Counted from the stretch's first letter, positions 1 to 6,388 are shown. The stretch is DNA of 6,576 nucleotides from Clostridiaceae bacterium (GCA_012727625.1 JAAYGP010000362.1:1-6576), one strand, 5' to 3'. The notes: generated by a model from the letters alone, not told the origin. Numbers and translations: made by a program.

Positions 1-821
1 CTTGTGAGCCTTGCAGTCATCATCGTTTTAATTACACTAGCCACCATCGGGAGCTTTAAAAGTATGTTATCAATGAATTTCTTTCCTTTTTCAGTACCTA
101 ACATGACTTTTATACCTATTACCAAAACGATTATTCCGAACAGGAATACATACCAGTAAGATGAAACTGCATTACTTATTTTCAGCATTATCTGTGTAAT
201 CTTTGGGAGTTCTACATCCATTCCACTTAATGCGTTTCCGAAAGTTGGTATAACTTTTACAACCATAACAACAACAACAAATATTGCAATTACAAGAATA
301 ATTATTGGGTATGTCATGGCTCCCACAATTTTCTGCCTCTGCTTGTGCTCCTTTTCGAAATGATCCGCAAGTCTCACAAACACCCTGTCAAGCTGGCCGC
401 TGGCTTCGCCTGCTTCAACCATACTGAGAAGAATGTTCGGGAAAATGTTGGGGTAGAATCTTAATACCCTTGACAATGACAACCCCTTTTGAATGTTGTT
501 ATAAACTTCCGTAAGGACCTCCCTGAGCGTAGGGTTAATAGTCTGGGTTCTTAATACGTCAAGAGCGCCCGCAATTGAAATTCCCGCCTCCAGCATAATT
601 GAAAACTGCCTGCAAAACTGAGCCAGATCGCCAAGTTTTACTTTCTTCTTAAACAGACCTATCTGGGATACGTCTGTTATGAAGTTTTTCTCGACAATTT
701 CAATTACCTTGTAACCATTCTTGTTTATAAGTTCGATAAGCCTTTCCTTGCTTTCAATATTTGATTCCCCGGTTAAAACCGCACCGTCACTGTTTTCAAC
801 CTTATAAATAAATACCGGCAT
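1..821 (-). CDS. pilC: Type IV pilus inner-membrane platform protein PilC (GspF family), C-terminal part missing
   Basis: PilC/GspF proteins are polytopic inner-membrane proteins that form the platform on which PilB and PilT act to insert or remove pilins. The open frame was translated by hand from the ATG at 821 and gives 273 codons before the left edge cuts it; the family is about 400 aa, so roughly a third is missing. The first GspF domain is clear: LAQFCRQF at residues 67-74, MLEAGISI at 76-83, and MVEAGEASGQLDRVF at 134-148. A hydrophobic helix follows at about 172-190 (after MTYP), and a second at about 223-241. The visible end, KTMMTARLT, is where the second GspF repeat normally begins. 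A strong AGGAGGT site (826-832) lies 4 nt before the ATG, and the gene starts 12 nt after the pilM stop. The frame is open throughout. A type II secretion GspF is the alternative, but the pilT and pilM neighbours favour pili. Confidence 0.93.
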   Translation of the reverse strand, partial: MPVFIYKVENSDGAVLTGESNIESKERLIELINKNGYKVIEIVEKNFITDVSQIGLFKKKVKLGDLAQFCRQFSIMLEAGISIAGALDVLRTQTINPTLREVLTEVYNNIQKGLSLSRVLRFYPNIFPNILLSMVEAGEASGQLDRVFVRLADHFEKEHKQRQKIVGAMTYPIIILVIAIFVVVVMVVKVIPTFGNALSGMDVELPKITQIMLKISNAVSSYWYVFLFGIIVLVIGIKVMLGTEKGKKFIDNILLKLPMVASVIKTMMTARLT

Positions 822-833
822 ATTGACCTCCTG

Positions 834-1937
834 CTACAGGGCAACGCCCAGTGCATTTACCAGATAGTTAAGCCTGTCCGTATCAAGGTTTGCACTAAAC
901 TCAATTCCCTTAATTCTTGCTACATTGATTCTGTATGCAGGCAATTCAAGATGTTCCTCAAAGTATTCCTGAATACCTTTCATTTGCGAACCGCCGCCAA
1001 TTAAGAAAATTTTGCTTGGATGCTCCCCGTTGCAGCGAGTAAGATAAAAGTCAATACACATTTTAATGTCTTTGATTATGGAATCCATCACTCTCTTTGC
1101 TGCCTGGGAGCAGATATATTCAGTTCCTGCAACTGCTGTGTCCGAGATTCCATATCTTTTTTTGTGAAGCTCCGCTTTTTGCATTTCGTTTGGCTGCATT
1201 TGAAGATCCTTGAATATCTCCATATCAATTCTACTGCTGCCTTTCAGAATAACCCGGTTAAATTCGGGTGTTTTGTTCTTTAGTATATTAATAATTGTTG
1301 TTTCCGATCCCAGATCAAACACAATGTATGTATCGTTATCCTTCTTTGGTTTTCTGTGACGCACCATGCCGTTTATGTTTCCAATGTCAATATCCAGCTT
1401 AAAAAACTTTGAAACGCTGTTGGAAGGAATATCCACGGCAAGAGGTTTCAGCTTCAGTGAATTTAGCAGTTCGATATAATTGTCAACTATTTTCTTCAGT
1501 ACAACCGTAACAAAAACTTTTATTTTCTTCTGTCCATTAACAGTGGTTGTGCCAAGGATTTTATAATCAATCCTGTTGGCTGCAAGGTCAACAGGAATTG
1601 TATCCTTGATTTCCTGCCAAATCATTTTATCCGCTTCTGATTCCGGTACATAGTCGATCATTATAACCCTGCTTATAATGTTGGTTCCGGACATAACAAT
1701 CTTGGCTTCCCTGGCGTTTATGTTGTGTTCCTTGATTACACGGTTAATTTCAGACACAACGCCATCCCTGTCCATTATCGCACCATTTTTTATACACCCT
1801 CTCGGTGTATCCCCAATCCCGTAATTAATTACAGATAACGTATTGTTTCTTCCCTTTTTCACCTGCACGATTTTCAAATAACGAAAACCGATATCTATTG
1901 TGATGAAACTACTCGAAAATAAATCCGCCACTCCCAT
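834..1937 (-). CDS. pilM: Type IV pilus assembly protein PilM (actin-like ATPase fold)
   Basis: This 367-aa protein has the FtsA/actin-like fold of PilM. Visible landmarks are the first phosphate loop, FITIDIGFRYLKIVQV (residues 11-26), a second phosphate loop, YIVFDLGSETTIINIL (204-219), and the adenosine-site glycine strand, IFLIGGGSQMKGI (310-322). The length is near the family norm of about 350 aa. In characterised pili PilM is a cytoplasmic ring protein that binds the N-terminal tail of PilN and contacts PilB, PilT and PilC; that role is inferred here. A basic stretch, RHRKPKKD (193-200), separates the two halves and probably forms a loop. The ATG at 1937 is the first possible start, because a TAA lies in frame three codons upstream. 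The nearest Shine-Dalgarno-like sequence is a G6 run 12 nt away, an unusually long spacing. It follows pilT by 24 nt and precedes pilC by 12 nt. Sitting between pilT and pilC is not its commonest place; it is usually next to pilN. Confidence 0.95.
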   Translation of the reverse strand: MGVADLFSSSFITIDIGFRYLKIVQVKKGRNNTLSVINYGIGDTPRGCIKNGAIMDRDGVVSEINRVIKEHNINAREAKIVMSGTNIISRVIMIDYVPESEADKMIWQEIKDTIPVDLAANRIDYKILGTTTVNGQKKIKVFVTVVLKKIVDNYIELLNSLKLKPLAVDIPSNSVSKFFKLDIDIGNINGMVRHRKPKKDNDTYIVFDLGSETTIINILKNKTPEFNRVILKGSSRIDMEIFKDLQMQPNEMQKAELHKKRYGISDTAVAGTEYICSQAAKRVMDSIIKDIKMCIDFYLTRCNGEHPSKIFLIGGGSQMKGIQEYFEEHLELPAYRINVARIKGIEFSANLDTDRLNYLVNALGVAL

Positions 1938-1949
1938 AAAAATTTAAAT

Positions 1950-1955
1950 CCCCCC
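1950..1955 (-). promoter_or_regulatory. G6 Shine-Dalgarno-like tract before pilM
   Basis: On the minus strand AAGGGGGG precedes the pilM ATG by 12 nt, with an A/T-only spacer. It is the only purine-rich site in the 24-nt pilT-pilM gap, so it is the presumed ribosome binding site. It would pair with the 16S tail partly through G-U pairs, and its spacing is longer than usual. Weak or coupled initiation is an inference. Confidence 0.5.
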
Positions 1956-1961
1956 TTCTAT

Positions 1962-3020
1962 TTAGCTGACAGCTAATAATTTTTTTAGTGCAGCAGGATC
2001 CATAGCATATTGCATGGCGCTCTCAACTGTAATCTTTCCTTCTTTAACCAGCATGGAAAGGCTTGTATCCATTGAGTGCATGCCAAATTCGCTTCCTGTG
2101 TGAATACTACTGTTTATCTGCATCGTGCGCGATTCCCTGATCATATTGGATATGGCCGGTATAACAATCATTACCTCTGTGGCTACAACACGTCCCAGAT
2201 TATCCGCCCGCCTGATCAATTGCTGGGAAACTATTCCTTGCAGCACGGTTGACAATTGGCTTCTTACCTGCCCCTGCTGATGCGGGGAAAACACGTCTAT
2301 AATTCTGTCTATGGTTTTTGCCGCTCCCAAAGTATGAAGCGTGGATAATACAAGATGCCCTGTTTCAGCTGCGGTAAGGGCAGTTGCTATAGTTTCCGCG
2401 TCTCTCATTTCACCTATTAAAATAACATCCGGATCTTCTCTTAACGCAGCTCTTAACGCATTATTGTAATTCTTTGTATCTGCACCGATTTCCCTTTGGT
2501 TTATCATGCTTTTGTTATGTATGTATAAATACTCGATTGGATCTTCAATTGTAATAATTCGGCAGCGTCTTGTGCTGTTAATGTGATCAATCATTCCTGC
2601 AAGGGTTGTTGATTTACCGCTTCCTGTCGGACCTGTAACAAGAATGAGTCCTCTTTGTCTGTTTGTAAGATCATATAGAATCTCCGGCAGTCCAAGCTCA
2701 CTTAATGCCGGAATTCTTGTGGGGATAATTCTGAAAGCAATGGCATATGTACTCCTCTGCCTGTATGCATTAACCCTGAACCTTCCAATTCCGGGAAGCA
2801 TATATGCAAAGTCTATTTCGCCCATATCTTCGAGTACTTTCTTTTGTTCATCGGTTAAACACTGATCAACAAAGCTCTGGCAATCGTTTGCTTTCAAAAT
2901 GTAATCATCCAGAAAATAGAGCGAACCGAATCTGCGTATAACAACCGGTAAACCCGTTGTTATATGAAGGTCAGATGCCTCATTTTCAATTGCTTGTTTC
3001 AAATACTCCTTTAGATCCAT
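1962..3020 (-). CDS. pilT: Type IV pilus retraction ATPase PilT
   Basis: PilT is the hexameric cytoplasmic ATPase that drives pilus retraction and so twitching motility and DNA uptake. All family landmarks are present in 352 aa, the normal length. The PAS-like N-domain includes ASDLHITTG (15-23). Walker A is GPTGSGKST (130-138, Lys136), the Asp box is ITIEDPIEY (156-164), and Walker B is DPDVILIGEMRD (196-207, Glu204). The His box is TGHLVLSTLHT with His229. The C-terminal AIxNxIRE-type retraction motif reads AISNMIRE (289-296), which separates PilT from PilB; there is no tetracysteine zinc site. Start ATG 3020-3018 overlaps the pilB stop (TAATG, 1 nt shared). A GGTGA site (3027-3031) lies inside the end of pilB, so translation is probably coupled. 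No damage or odd substitution is seen in the catalytic motifs. Confidence 0.97.
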   Translation of the reverse strand: MDLKEYLKQAIENEASDLHITTGLPVVIRRFGSLYFLDDYILKANDCQSFVDQCLTDEQKKVLEDMGEIDFAYMLPGIGRFRVNAYRQRSTYAIAFRIIPTRIPALSELGLPEILYDLTNRQRGLILVTGPTGSGKSTTLAGMIDHINSTRRCRIITIEDPIEYLYIHNKSMINQREIGADTKNYNNALRAALREDPDVILIGEMRDAETIATALTAAETGHLVLSTLHTLGAAKTIDRIIDVFSPHQQGQVRSQLSTVLQGIVSQQLIRRADNLGRVVATEVMIVIPAISNMIRESRTMQINSSIHTGSEFGMHSMDTSLSMLVKEGKITVESAMQYAMDPAALKKLLAVS

Positions 3021-5311
3021 TAAGCTTCACCATTCTCATTTATTGAAACTACCGACAGCATTTCCTCCAGAGATGTAACTCCCGATCTTACAAGCCTGGA
3101 ACAGCTGTCGAACAAAGTATGCATATCATCTTCCAATGCGACCCTCATAAGTTCTTCAGTAGTTTTCCCGCGTGATATCATCTCTCTTAGTTCATTTGAA
3201 ACCGTCAGAATCTCATATACGGCAATTCTTCCTTTATAACCGGAATTATTGCAGTCAGGGCAACCTACCGCTCTGTAAAGCTTTGTATTATCCTCCAGCT
3301 TCAATAATTTTGTTTCATATTCATCAGGTTCATATTCCTCTCTGCATTTAAGGCATAATCTTCTGACCAGGCGTTGGGCAAGAACACCCACAAGGGATGA
3401 GGCAATAAGGAATGGCTCAATTCCCATGTCAACAAGCCTGGTAATAGAACTCACCGCATCATTTGTGTGTAAGGTGCTTAAAACAAGATGTCCTGTTATG
3501 GCGGCGCGGATAGCAATCTCTGCTGTTTCACTGTCGCGGATCTCACCGACCATTATAATATCCGGATCCTGTCTTAAGAAAGAACGCAGTGCGCTTGCAA
3601 AAGTCAAACCGGCTTTTGTGTTAACCTGAACCTGGTTAATGCCCCTGATGGTACACTCAACAGGATCCTCAACCGTCATTATGTTAACACTGGGTTTGCA
3701 TAATTCTCTGAGCGCCGTATATAGGGTTGTAGACTTACCGCTTCCTGTTGGTCCTGTAACAAGCACTATTCCATGGGGGTGTGACAAAATATGGTCAAAT
3801 TTCTTCAAGTCATCCTCAAAGAAACCCAATTCGCTTTTTGTTATATTAAAGCCATCCTTGGCCATGATACGAATAACAACTTTCTCTCCGAACATTGTCG
3901 GCAACACAGATACACGGAAATCGTAATCTTTTCTGTTTATTTTCAATGTTACTCTTCCGTCCTGGGGCAGCCGTTTTTCAGCTATGTTTAATCCGCTTAT
4001 GATTTTAACCCTGGCAACCAGAATTTGCTGCAGCTTTTTGTCATGCTTCATTATTTCAACCAGCTTGCCGTCAATTCTGAACCTTACCATAACACAGTCT
4101 TCATAAGCTTCGATATGTATGTCACTGGCGCCTTTGTCAACAGCGTTTTTAAATATCATGTTAAGCATCCTGACTATTGGCGCGTTTTCAACATCACTTA
4201 TGTTTATTGTTTGTTCTGCCTGTTCAGTCTTTTTTACTTCTATTTCAATTTCTTCCCTGACCTTTTCCATTTCTTCCTCAAAGTCAATGGAAGATTCCTC
4301 TTCTGTGTCTTCATCTTCTTCAACAATTTCTTCAGCTTCATCTTTATAGTATTTTTCAATCAACTGCTCAATCAATTCAGGGTCGGCAAACATTGGTTTA
4401 ATGTCAAGTCCGGTAGCAAGACGCAAATCATCGATTGCAAATATGTTCATAGGGTCGCGCATGGCAACCTTTAAAATGTCATTTTCCTGCTCAACAGGTA
4501 TTAGTTTGTTTTGCAAAGCAAGTCTGCGGTTAATAAGTTTTATAACATTTTCAGATATTTCAGCATCTTCCAGATCAAAATATGGTATTCCATGCTCTTC
4601 TTCAAGTGCCGAATATAACTGTTCTTTTGTTAAAAAGCCCTCTCTTACCATGATGGAGCCTAAAAGACCACCTTCACAGTTTTGTATCTCAAGGGCTGTT
4701 TCAAGCTGAAGCTCGCTTATTGCGCCGGCTTCAATCAATAATTCACCTATTTTTTTACCATAAATGCTGCTTGAACGGATTTGCCTGTCTTTTTTAACAC
4801 CTGAATCTTTTTTGGATTTTGAGGCACTTTTCGCTGCTACTTCTAAAGCCTTTAGATTTATTTCATCATCGTCTTTTTTATTGAAGATTTCATTTAACTT
4901 TTTGTTAAGCTCATCCGGATCAACCAAGACCGGCTCGACTTCCAGTGATGATATAAGACGTGCACTGTCTATGGCAAATATATTTTTTGGGTCTTTCATT
5001 GCCACTACCAGTATGTTGTCTTTCTTTTCCAGAGCAAGCATCTCAAACTTCCTGGAAATCTTCTCCCCTAAAAGCAATGGCAAATCTTTATCTTCAAATT
5101 TATATGAGGAAAGATCTACATATTCGACTCTTTCAGCTTCTGCCAGGACTTGAAACAGATCCTTCTTGCTTGCATATCCCAATTCCGTTATAACGCTATG
5201 TATAGGCACATTTGCATTCTGAACTTTATTCTTTACATTATTTAGTTGTTCAGGTTCAAGTATTTTTTTCTCTATAAGAAGCTGCTCAAACACTGCTGAA
5301 TCTACTAACAT
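3020..5311 (-). CDS. pilB: Type IV pilus extension ATPase PilB with two N-terminal MshEN-like modules
   Basis: PilB is the hexameric ATPase that powers pilus extension from the cytoplasmic face of PilC. From ATG 5311 the protein is 763 aa, about 200 longer than a common PilB. Two related N-terminal modules occur at about 1-145 and 185-323. They share AMKDPKNIFAID (105-116) and AMRDPMNIFAID (283-294). The second has a near-complete MshEN c-di-GMP-type motif, KIGELLIEAG to ALEIQ (187-210); the first is degenerate. A Lys/Ser-rich linker (about 146-184) separates them, and a very acidic linker (about 324-365) leads to the core. The core has GASDIHIEA (394-402), Walker A GPTGSGKST (520-528, Lys526), the Asp box VEDPVE, Walker B DPDIIMVGEIRD (582-593, Glu590) and the His box STLHTND (His615). 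A tetracysteine zinc site is formed by Cys653/656 and Cys684/687. A TTG at 5332 would add MKQGGGT, but it would place the G9 Shine-Dalgarno inside the gene, so ATG 5311 is preferred. Confidence 0.97.
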   Translation of the reverse strand: MLVDSAVFEQLLIEKKILEPEQLNNVKNKVQNANVPIHSVITELGYASKKDLFQVLAEAERVEYVDLSSYKFEDKDLPLLLGEKISRKFEMLALEKKDNILVVAMKDPKNIFAIDSARLISSLEVEPVLVDPDELNKKLNEIFNKKDDDEINLKALEVAAKSASKSKKDSGVKKDRQIRSSSIYGKKIGELLIEAGAISELQLETALEIQNCEGGLLGSIMVREGFLTKEQLYSALEEEHGIPYFDLEDAEISENVIKLINRRLALQNKLIPVEQENDILKVAMRDPMNIFAIDDLRLATGLDIKPMFADPELIEQLIEKYYKDEAEEIVEEDEDTEEESSIDFEEEMEKVREEIEIEVKKTEQAEQTINISDVENAPIVRMLNMIFKNAVDKGASDIHIEAYEDCVMVRFRIDGKLVEIMKHDKKLQQILVARVKIISGLNIAEKRLPQDGRVTLKINRKDYDFRVSVLPTMFGEKVVIRIMAKDGFNITKSELGFFEDDLKKFDHILSHPHGIVLVTGPTGSGKSTTLYTALRELCKPSVNIMTVEDPVECTIRGINQVQVNTKAGLTFASALRSFLRQDPDIIMVGEIRDSETAEIAIRAAITGHLVLSTLHTNDAVSSITRLVDMGIEPFLIASSLVGVLAQRLVRRLCLKCREEYEPDEYETKLLKLEDNTKLYRAVGCPDCNNSGYKGRIAVYEILTVSNELREMISRGKTTEELMRVALEDDMHTLFDSCSRLVRSGVTSLEEMLSVVSINENGEA

Positions 5312-5315
5312 AGTT

Positions 5316-5324
5316 CCCCCCCCC
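5316..5324 (-). promoter_or_regulatory. Nine-G ribosome binding tract of pilB
   Basis: On the minus strand an uninterrupted run of nine G lies 4 nt (AACT) before the pilB ATG. It is the only Shine-Dalgarno-like sequence there and decides the start at 5311 over the TTG at 5332. Several registers of the run could pair with the 16S tail. A homopolymer of this length is prone to slippage, which would change the spacing only slightly if ATG 5311 is the true start, but would change frame if translation began at 5332. Confidence 0.7.
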
Positions 5325-5404
5325 TGTTTCAACTCAAATTAATATCAAACATCACCCCTGTAATAGGTTTGTATTAATATTGTATTTCTTTTACAATTTT
5401 AATC

Positions 5405-5428
5405 ATATCGGTCTTTAATCACATTTTA
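5405..5428 (-). promoter_or_regulatory. Possible motility-sigma (SigD/FliA-like) promoter upstream of pilB
   Basis: On the minus strand ACCGATAT (5412-5405) matches the SigD -10 consensus GCCGATAT at seven of eight bases. TAAA (5428-5425) stands 12 nt upstream; the usual gap is about 15, so the pair is imperfect. No convincing sigma-A promoter was found between here and pilB: TTGTAA-17-TACAAA just downstream is only 4/6 in each box. The call rests on the -10 match and a pilus gene downstream. Confidence 0.2.
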
Positions 5429-5433
5429 CCCCT

Positions 5434-5465
5434 ACAAAAGTCCTATTTTGCAATAGGACTTTTGT
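5434..5465 (-). terminator. Perfect 14-bp hairpin, terminator-like, in the pilB leader
   Basis: Arms 5434-5447 (ACAAAAGTCCTATT) and 5452-5465 are exact reverse complements around a 4-nt loop. A-runs and T-runs at the arm ends give a U-rich 3' side on either strand, so it could stop transcription both ways. No gene ends here on either strand: pilB runs away from it leftward and the thioesterase gene runs away rightward. It would therefore act on an RNA started within the gap, either as an attenuator in the pilB leader or as the end of a small RNA. The strand is assigned to the pilB side by inference. Confidence 0.6.
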
Positions 5466-5537
5466 TATAATTTGTTATTTTATGTAGCATTTTTGTTTTT
5501 TGTATAGATTAGCGCTATATTTTGTTAGTATTTGTTT
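5461..5537. repeat. Cluster of TTTGTT(A/T) elements, partly spaced by about one helical turn
   Basis: TTTGTTA occurs at 5461, 5471 and 5521, with TTTGTTT at 5492 and 5531. The G positions are 5464, 5474, 5495, 5524 and 5534, giving steps of 10, 21, 29 and 10. Two pairs sit exactly 10 bp apart. This could be a binding array for a regulator upstream of pilB, or chance in a T-rich stretch. The first element overlaps the right arm of the 14-bp hairpin. Confidence 0.3.
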
Positions 5538-5581
5538 ATACTTGTACAAAATAATTGTCCCATTCCTTTACGTTGAATTAC

Positions 5582-5636
5582 AAAAAATCTGACTGACTCA
5601 TATCCTTTACAGCCCATGTCAGGCAGTGCGTTTTTT
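5582..5636. terminator. Possible bidirectional terminator hairpin with A6/T6 flanks
   Basis: Arms 5589-5597 (CTGACTGAC) and 5618-5626 (GTCAGGCAG) pair over nine positions with one mismatch, around a 20-nt loop. A6 at 5582-5587 and T6 at 5631-5636 flank it. Read on the minus strand the T-run comes one base after the stem, the better terminator layout; on the plus strand four bases intervene. The long loop and the mismatch weaken it. No gene precedes it on either strand, so it would end an RNA begun inside the intergenic region. Confidence 0.4.
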
Positions 5637-5657
5637 CTGATGAAATTTAACTGAATC

Positions 5658-5676
5658 AAACCCCTTTGCGGAGTTT
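5658..5676 (-). other. Small hairpin, stable only in the minus-strand transcript
   Basis: In minus-strand RNA, AAACTCC and GGGGTTT pair over seven positions with one G-U pair around the loop GCAAA. In the plus-strand RNA the same position is a C-A mismatch. Four further short, mutually exclusive ACAG/CTGT pairings lie at 5680-5700. It may belong to a structured pilB leader; no RNA family was recognised. Confidence 0.25.
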
Positions 5677-5802
5677 ATGACAGAAAGTCCTGTTTTACAG
5701 TATTGTGAAAAAAAAGAGGCGGGTAATTGACCCTGGAAACAAGCATTTTCTTTTATAATTATTGCAAAATGAAGGAAAACCATGAAGAAAACGAAATATT
5801 AT

Positions 5803-5832
5803 TTGATTTAACACTGTTTTCATGTCTATAAT
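5803..5832 (+). promoter_or_regulatory. Sigma-A promoter of the thioesterase gene
   Basis: A -35 box TTGATT (5803-5808) and a perfect -10 box TATAAT (5827-5832) are separated by 18 nt. Transcription would begin near 5839, giving a leader of about 70 nt before the ATG at 5911. A second TATAAT upstream at 5754-5759 has TTGACC 21 nt before it, too far for a normal promoter. Confidence 0.6.
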
Positions 5833-5910
5833 GAAAATAAGAAATAAAGAAAATGTCTTCAGATTTTATAAAGAATTTAATTGATAGCTAATCAGAAAGG
5901 GTAATCACAA

Positions 5911-6297
5911 ATGGAAAATGAGATGATTAAGTATATAAAAAACGACAGGTTTGCCAAATATAACGGCATTGAACTTGTAAAAGCAGAACCGGGATATGCG
6001 GTAACACAGATGAGAATTACAGAAAAGCACCTGAACGGAGTAAATATCGTTCAGGGCGGTGCAATATTTACACTTGCGGATTATGCCTTTGCAGCCGCTG
6101 CCACTTCAAAGGGATTTGTTACATTGGGAATCAACGCAAATATATCTTATTTCAAACCTCCCAAAGGTAAGATTCTGAGAGCTGAAGCAACCGAAATCTC
6201 CTCAAGCAGAAAAATTTGCAGTTATAATGTTGATATATATGATGAAAACAAAGAATTGATTGCAAGGTTTACAGGAACAGGATATATTAAGGGCTGA
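5911..6297 (+). CDS. PaaI-family hotdog-fold thioesterase
   Basis: The 128-aa product matches the small PaaI-type acyl-CoA thioesterases, which hydrolyse acyl- or aryl-CoA thioesters in the cytoplasm as tetramers of hotdog folds. The core helix motif is LNGVNIVQGGAIFTLADYAF (41-60). Asp57 in LAD corresponds by position to the catalytic Asp of E. coli PaaI. The second conserved strand is TLGINANISYFKPP (71-84). The His often found before the GG pair is Gln48 here, a variant I believe is common in anaerobe homologues. The length is normal for the family. AGAAAGGG lies 9 nt before ATG 5911; a second ATG at 5923 is possible but has a poorer site. The gene has its own promoter and terminator and no operon partner. 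The substrate cannot be read from the sequence: phenylacetate breakdown is not implied, since no paa genes are in view. A general housekeeping thioesterase is more likely. Confidence 0.9.
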   Translation: MENEMIKYIKNDRFAKYNGIELVKAEPGYAVTQMRITEKHLNGVNIVQGGAIFTLADYAFAAAATSKGFVTLGINANISYFKPPKGKILRAEATEISSSRKICSYNVDIYDENKELIARFTGTGYIKG

Positions 6298-6350
6298 CGA
6301 GACGGTGACTTAAAACAAATGCAAAGTAGTTTTATTATCCGTTGGAAAGA

Positions 6351-6387
6351 ACAAAACCCGCTAACCTTTGATATTAGCGGGTTTTGT
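6351..6387. terminator. Strong bidirectional rho-independent terminator
   Basis: Arms 6351-6364 (ACAAAACCCGCTAA) and 6374-6387 are perfect reverse complements, 14 bp, around a 9-nt loop. The stem is G+C-rich in the middle with T4 on the 3' side of either strand. It lies 53 nt after the thioesterase stop and only 1 nt from the CCA end of the tRNA sequence on the other strand, so it probably once served both genes. Confidence 0.9.
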
Positions 6388-6388
6388 T

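Larger units (their letters stand above)
5333..5802. other. Gene-free divergent intergenic region with several hairpins
   Basis: This A/T-rich stretch between the start of pilB and the promoter of the thioesterase gene contains no credible coding frame on either strand. It holds two terminator-like hairpins, one small hairpin that folds better in the minus-strand transcript, repeated TTTGTT elements, and the palindromes TAGCGCTA (5510-5517) and TTGTACAA (5542-5549). Homopolymer runs include A8 at 5708-5715. I looked for the conserved core of class I c-di-GMP riboswitches on the minus strand and did not find it. A pilB leader RNA or a small RNA is possible, but no known family was recognised. 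Confidence 0.6.

Noticed and set aside
4025..4474. Plus-strand frame of 149 aa opposite pilB, rich in Phe and Tyr
   Set aside because: It is an antisense shadow of the Glu/Lys-rich part of pilB, with no family resemblance and no start site. The same applies to the other plus-strand frames over pilT, pilM and pilB.
5312..5332. Longer pilB starting at TTG 5332
   Set aside because: It uses a rare start codon with no ribosome binding site. It would translate the G9 Shine-Dalgarno tract as Gly-Gly-Gly, whereas ATG 5311 has that tract at a workable distance.
5727..5759. TTGACC and TATAAT as the thioesterase promoter
   Set aside because: The 21-nt spacer is too long. TTGATT-18-TATAAT at 5803-5832 is better and closer to the gene.
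5333..5760. Class I or II c-di-GMP riboswitch before pilB
   Set aside because: It would be attractive given clostridial precedents, but the conserved core strings of the class I family are not present on the minus strand and class II was not recognisable. A covariance-model search would settle it.
5769..5831. Plus-strand 20-codon frame (MKENHEENEILF...) with TATAAT upstream at 5754
   Set aside because: It has no ribosome binding site. The upstream boxes are 21 nt apart, the -10 would lie only about 10 nt from its ATG, and its stop codon overlaps the better promoter at 5803-5832.
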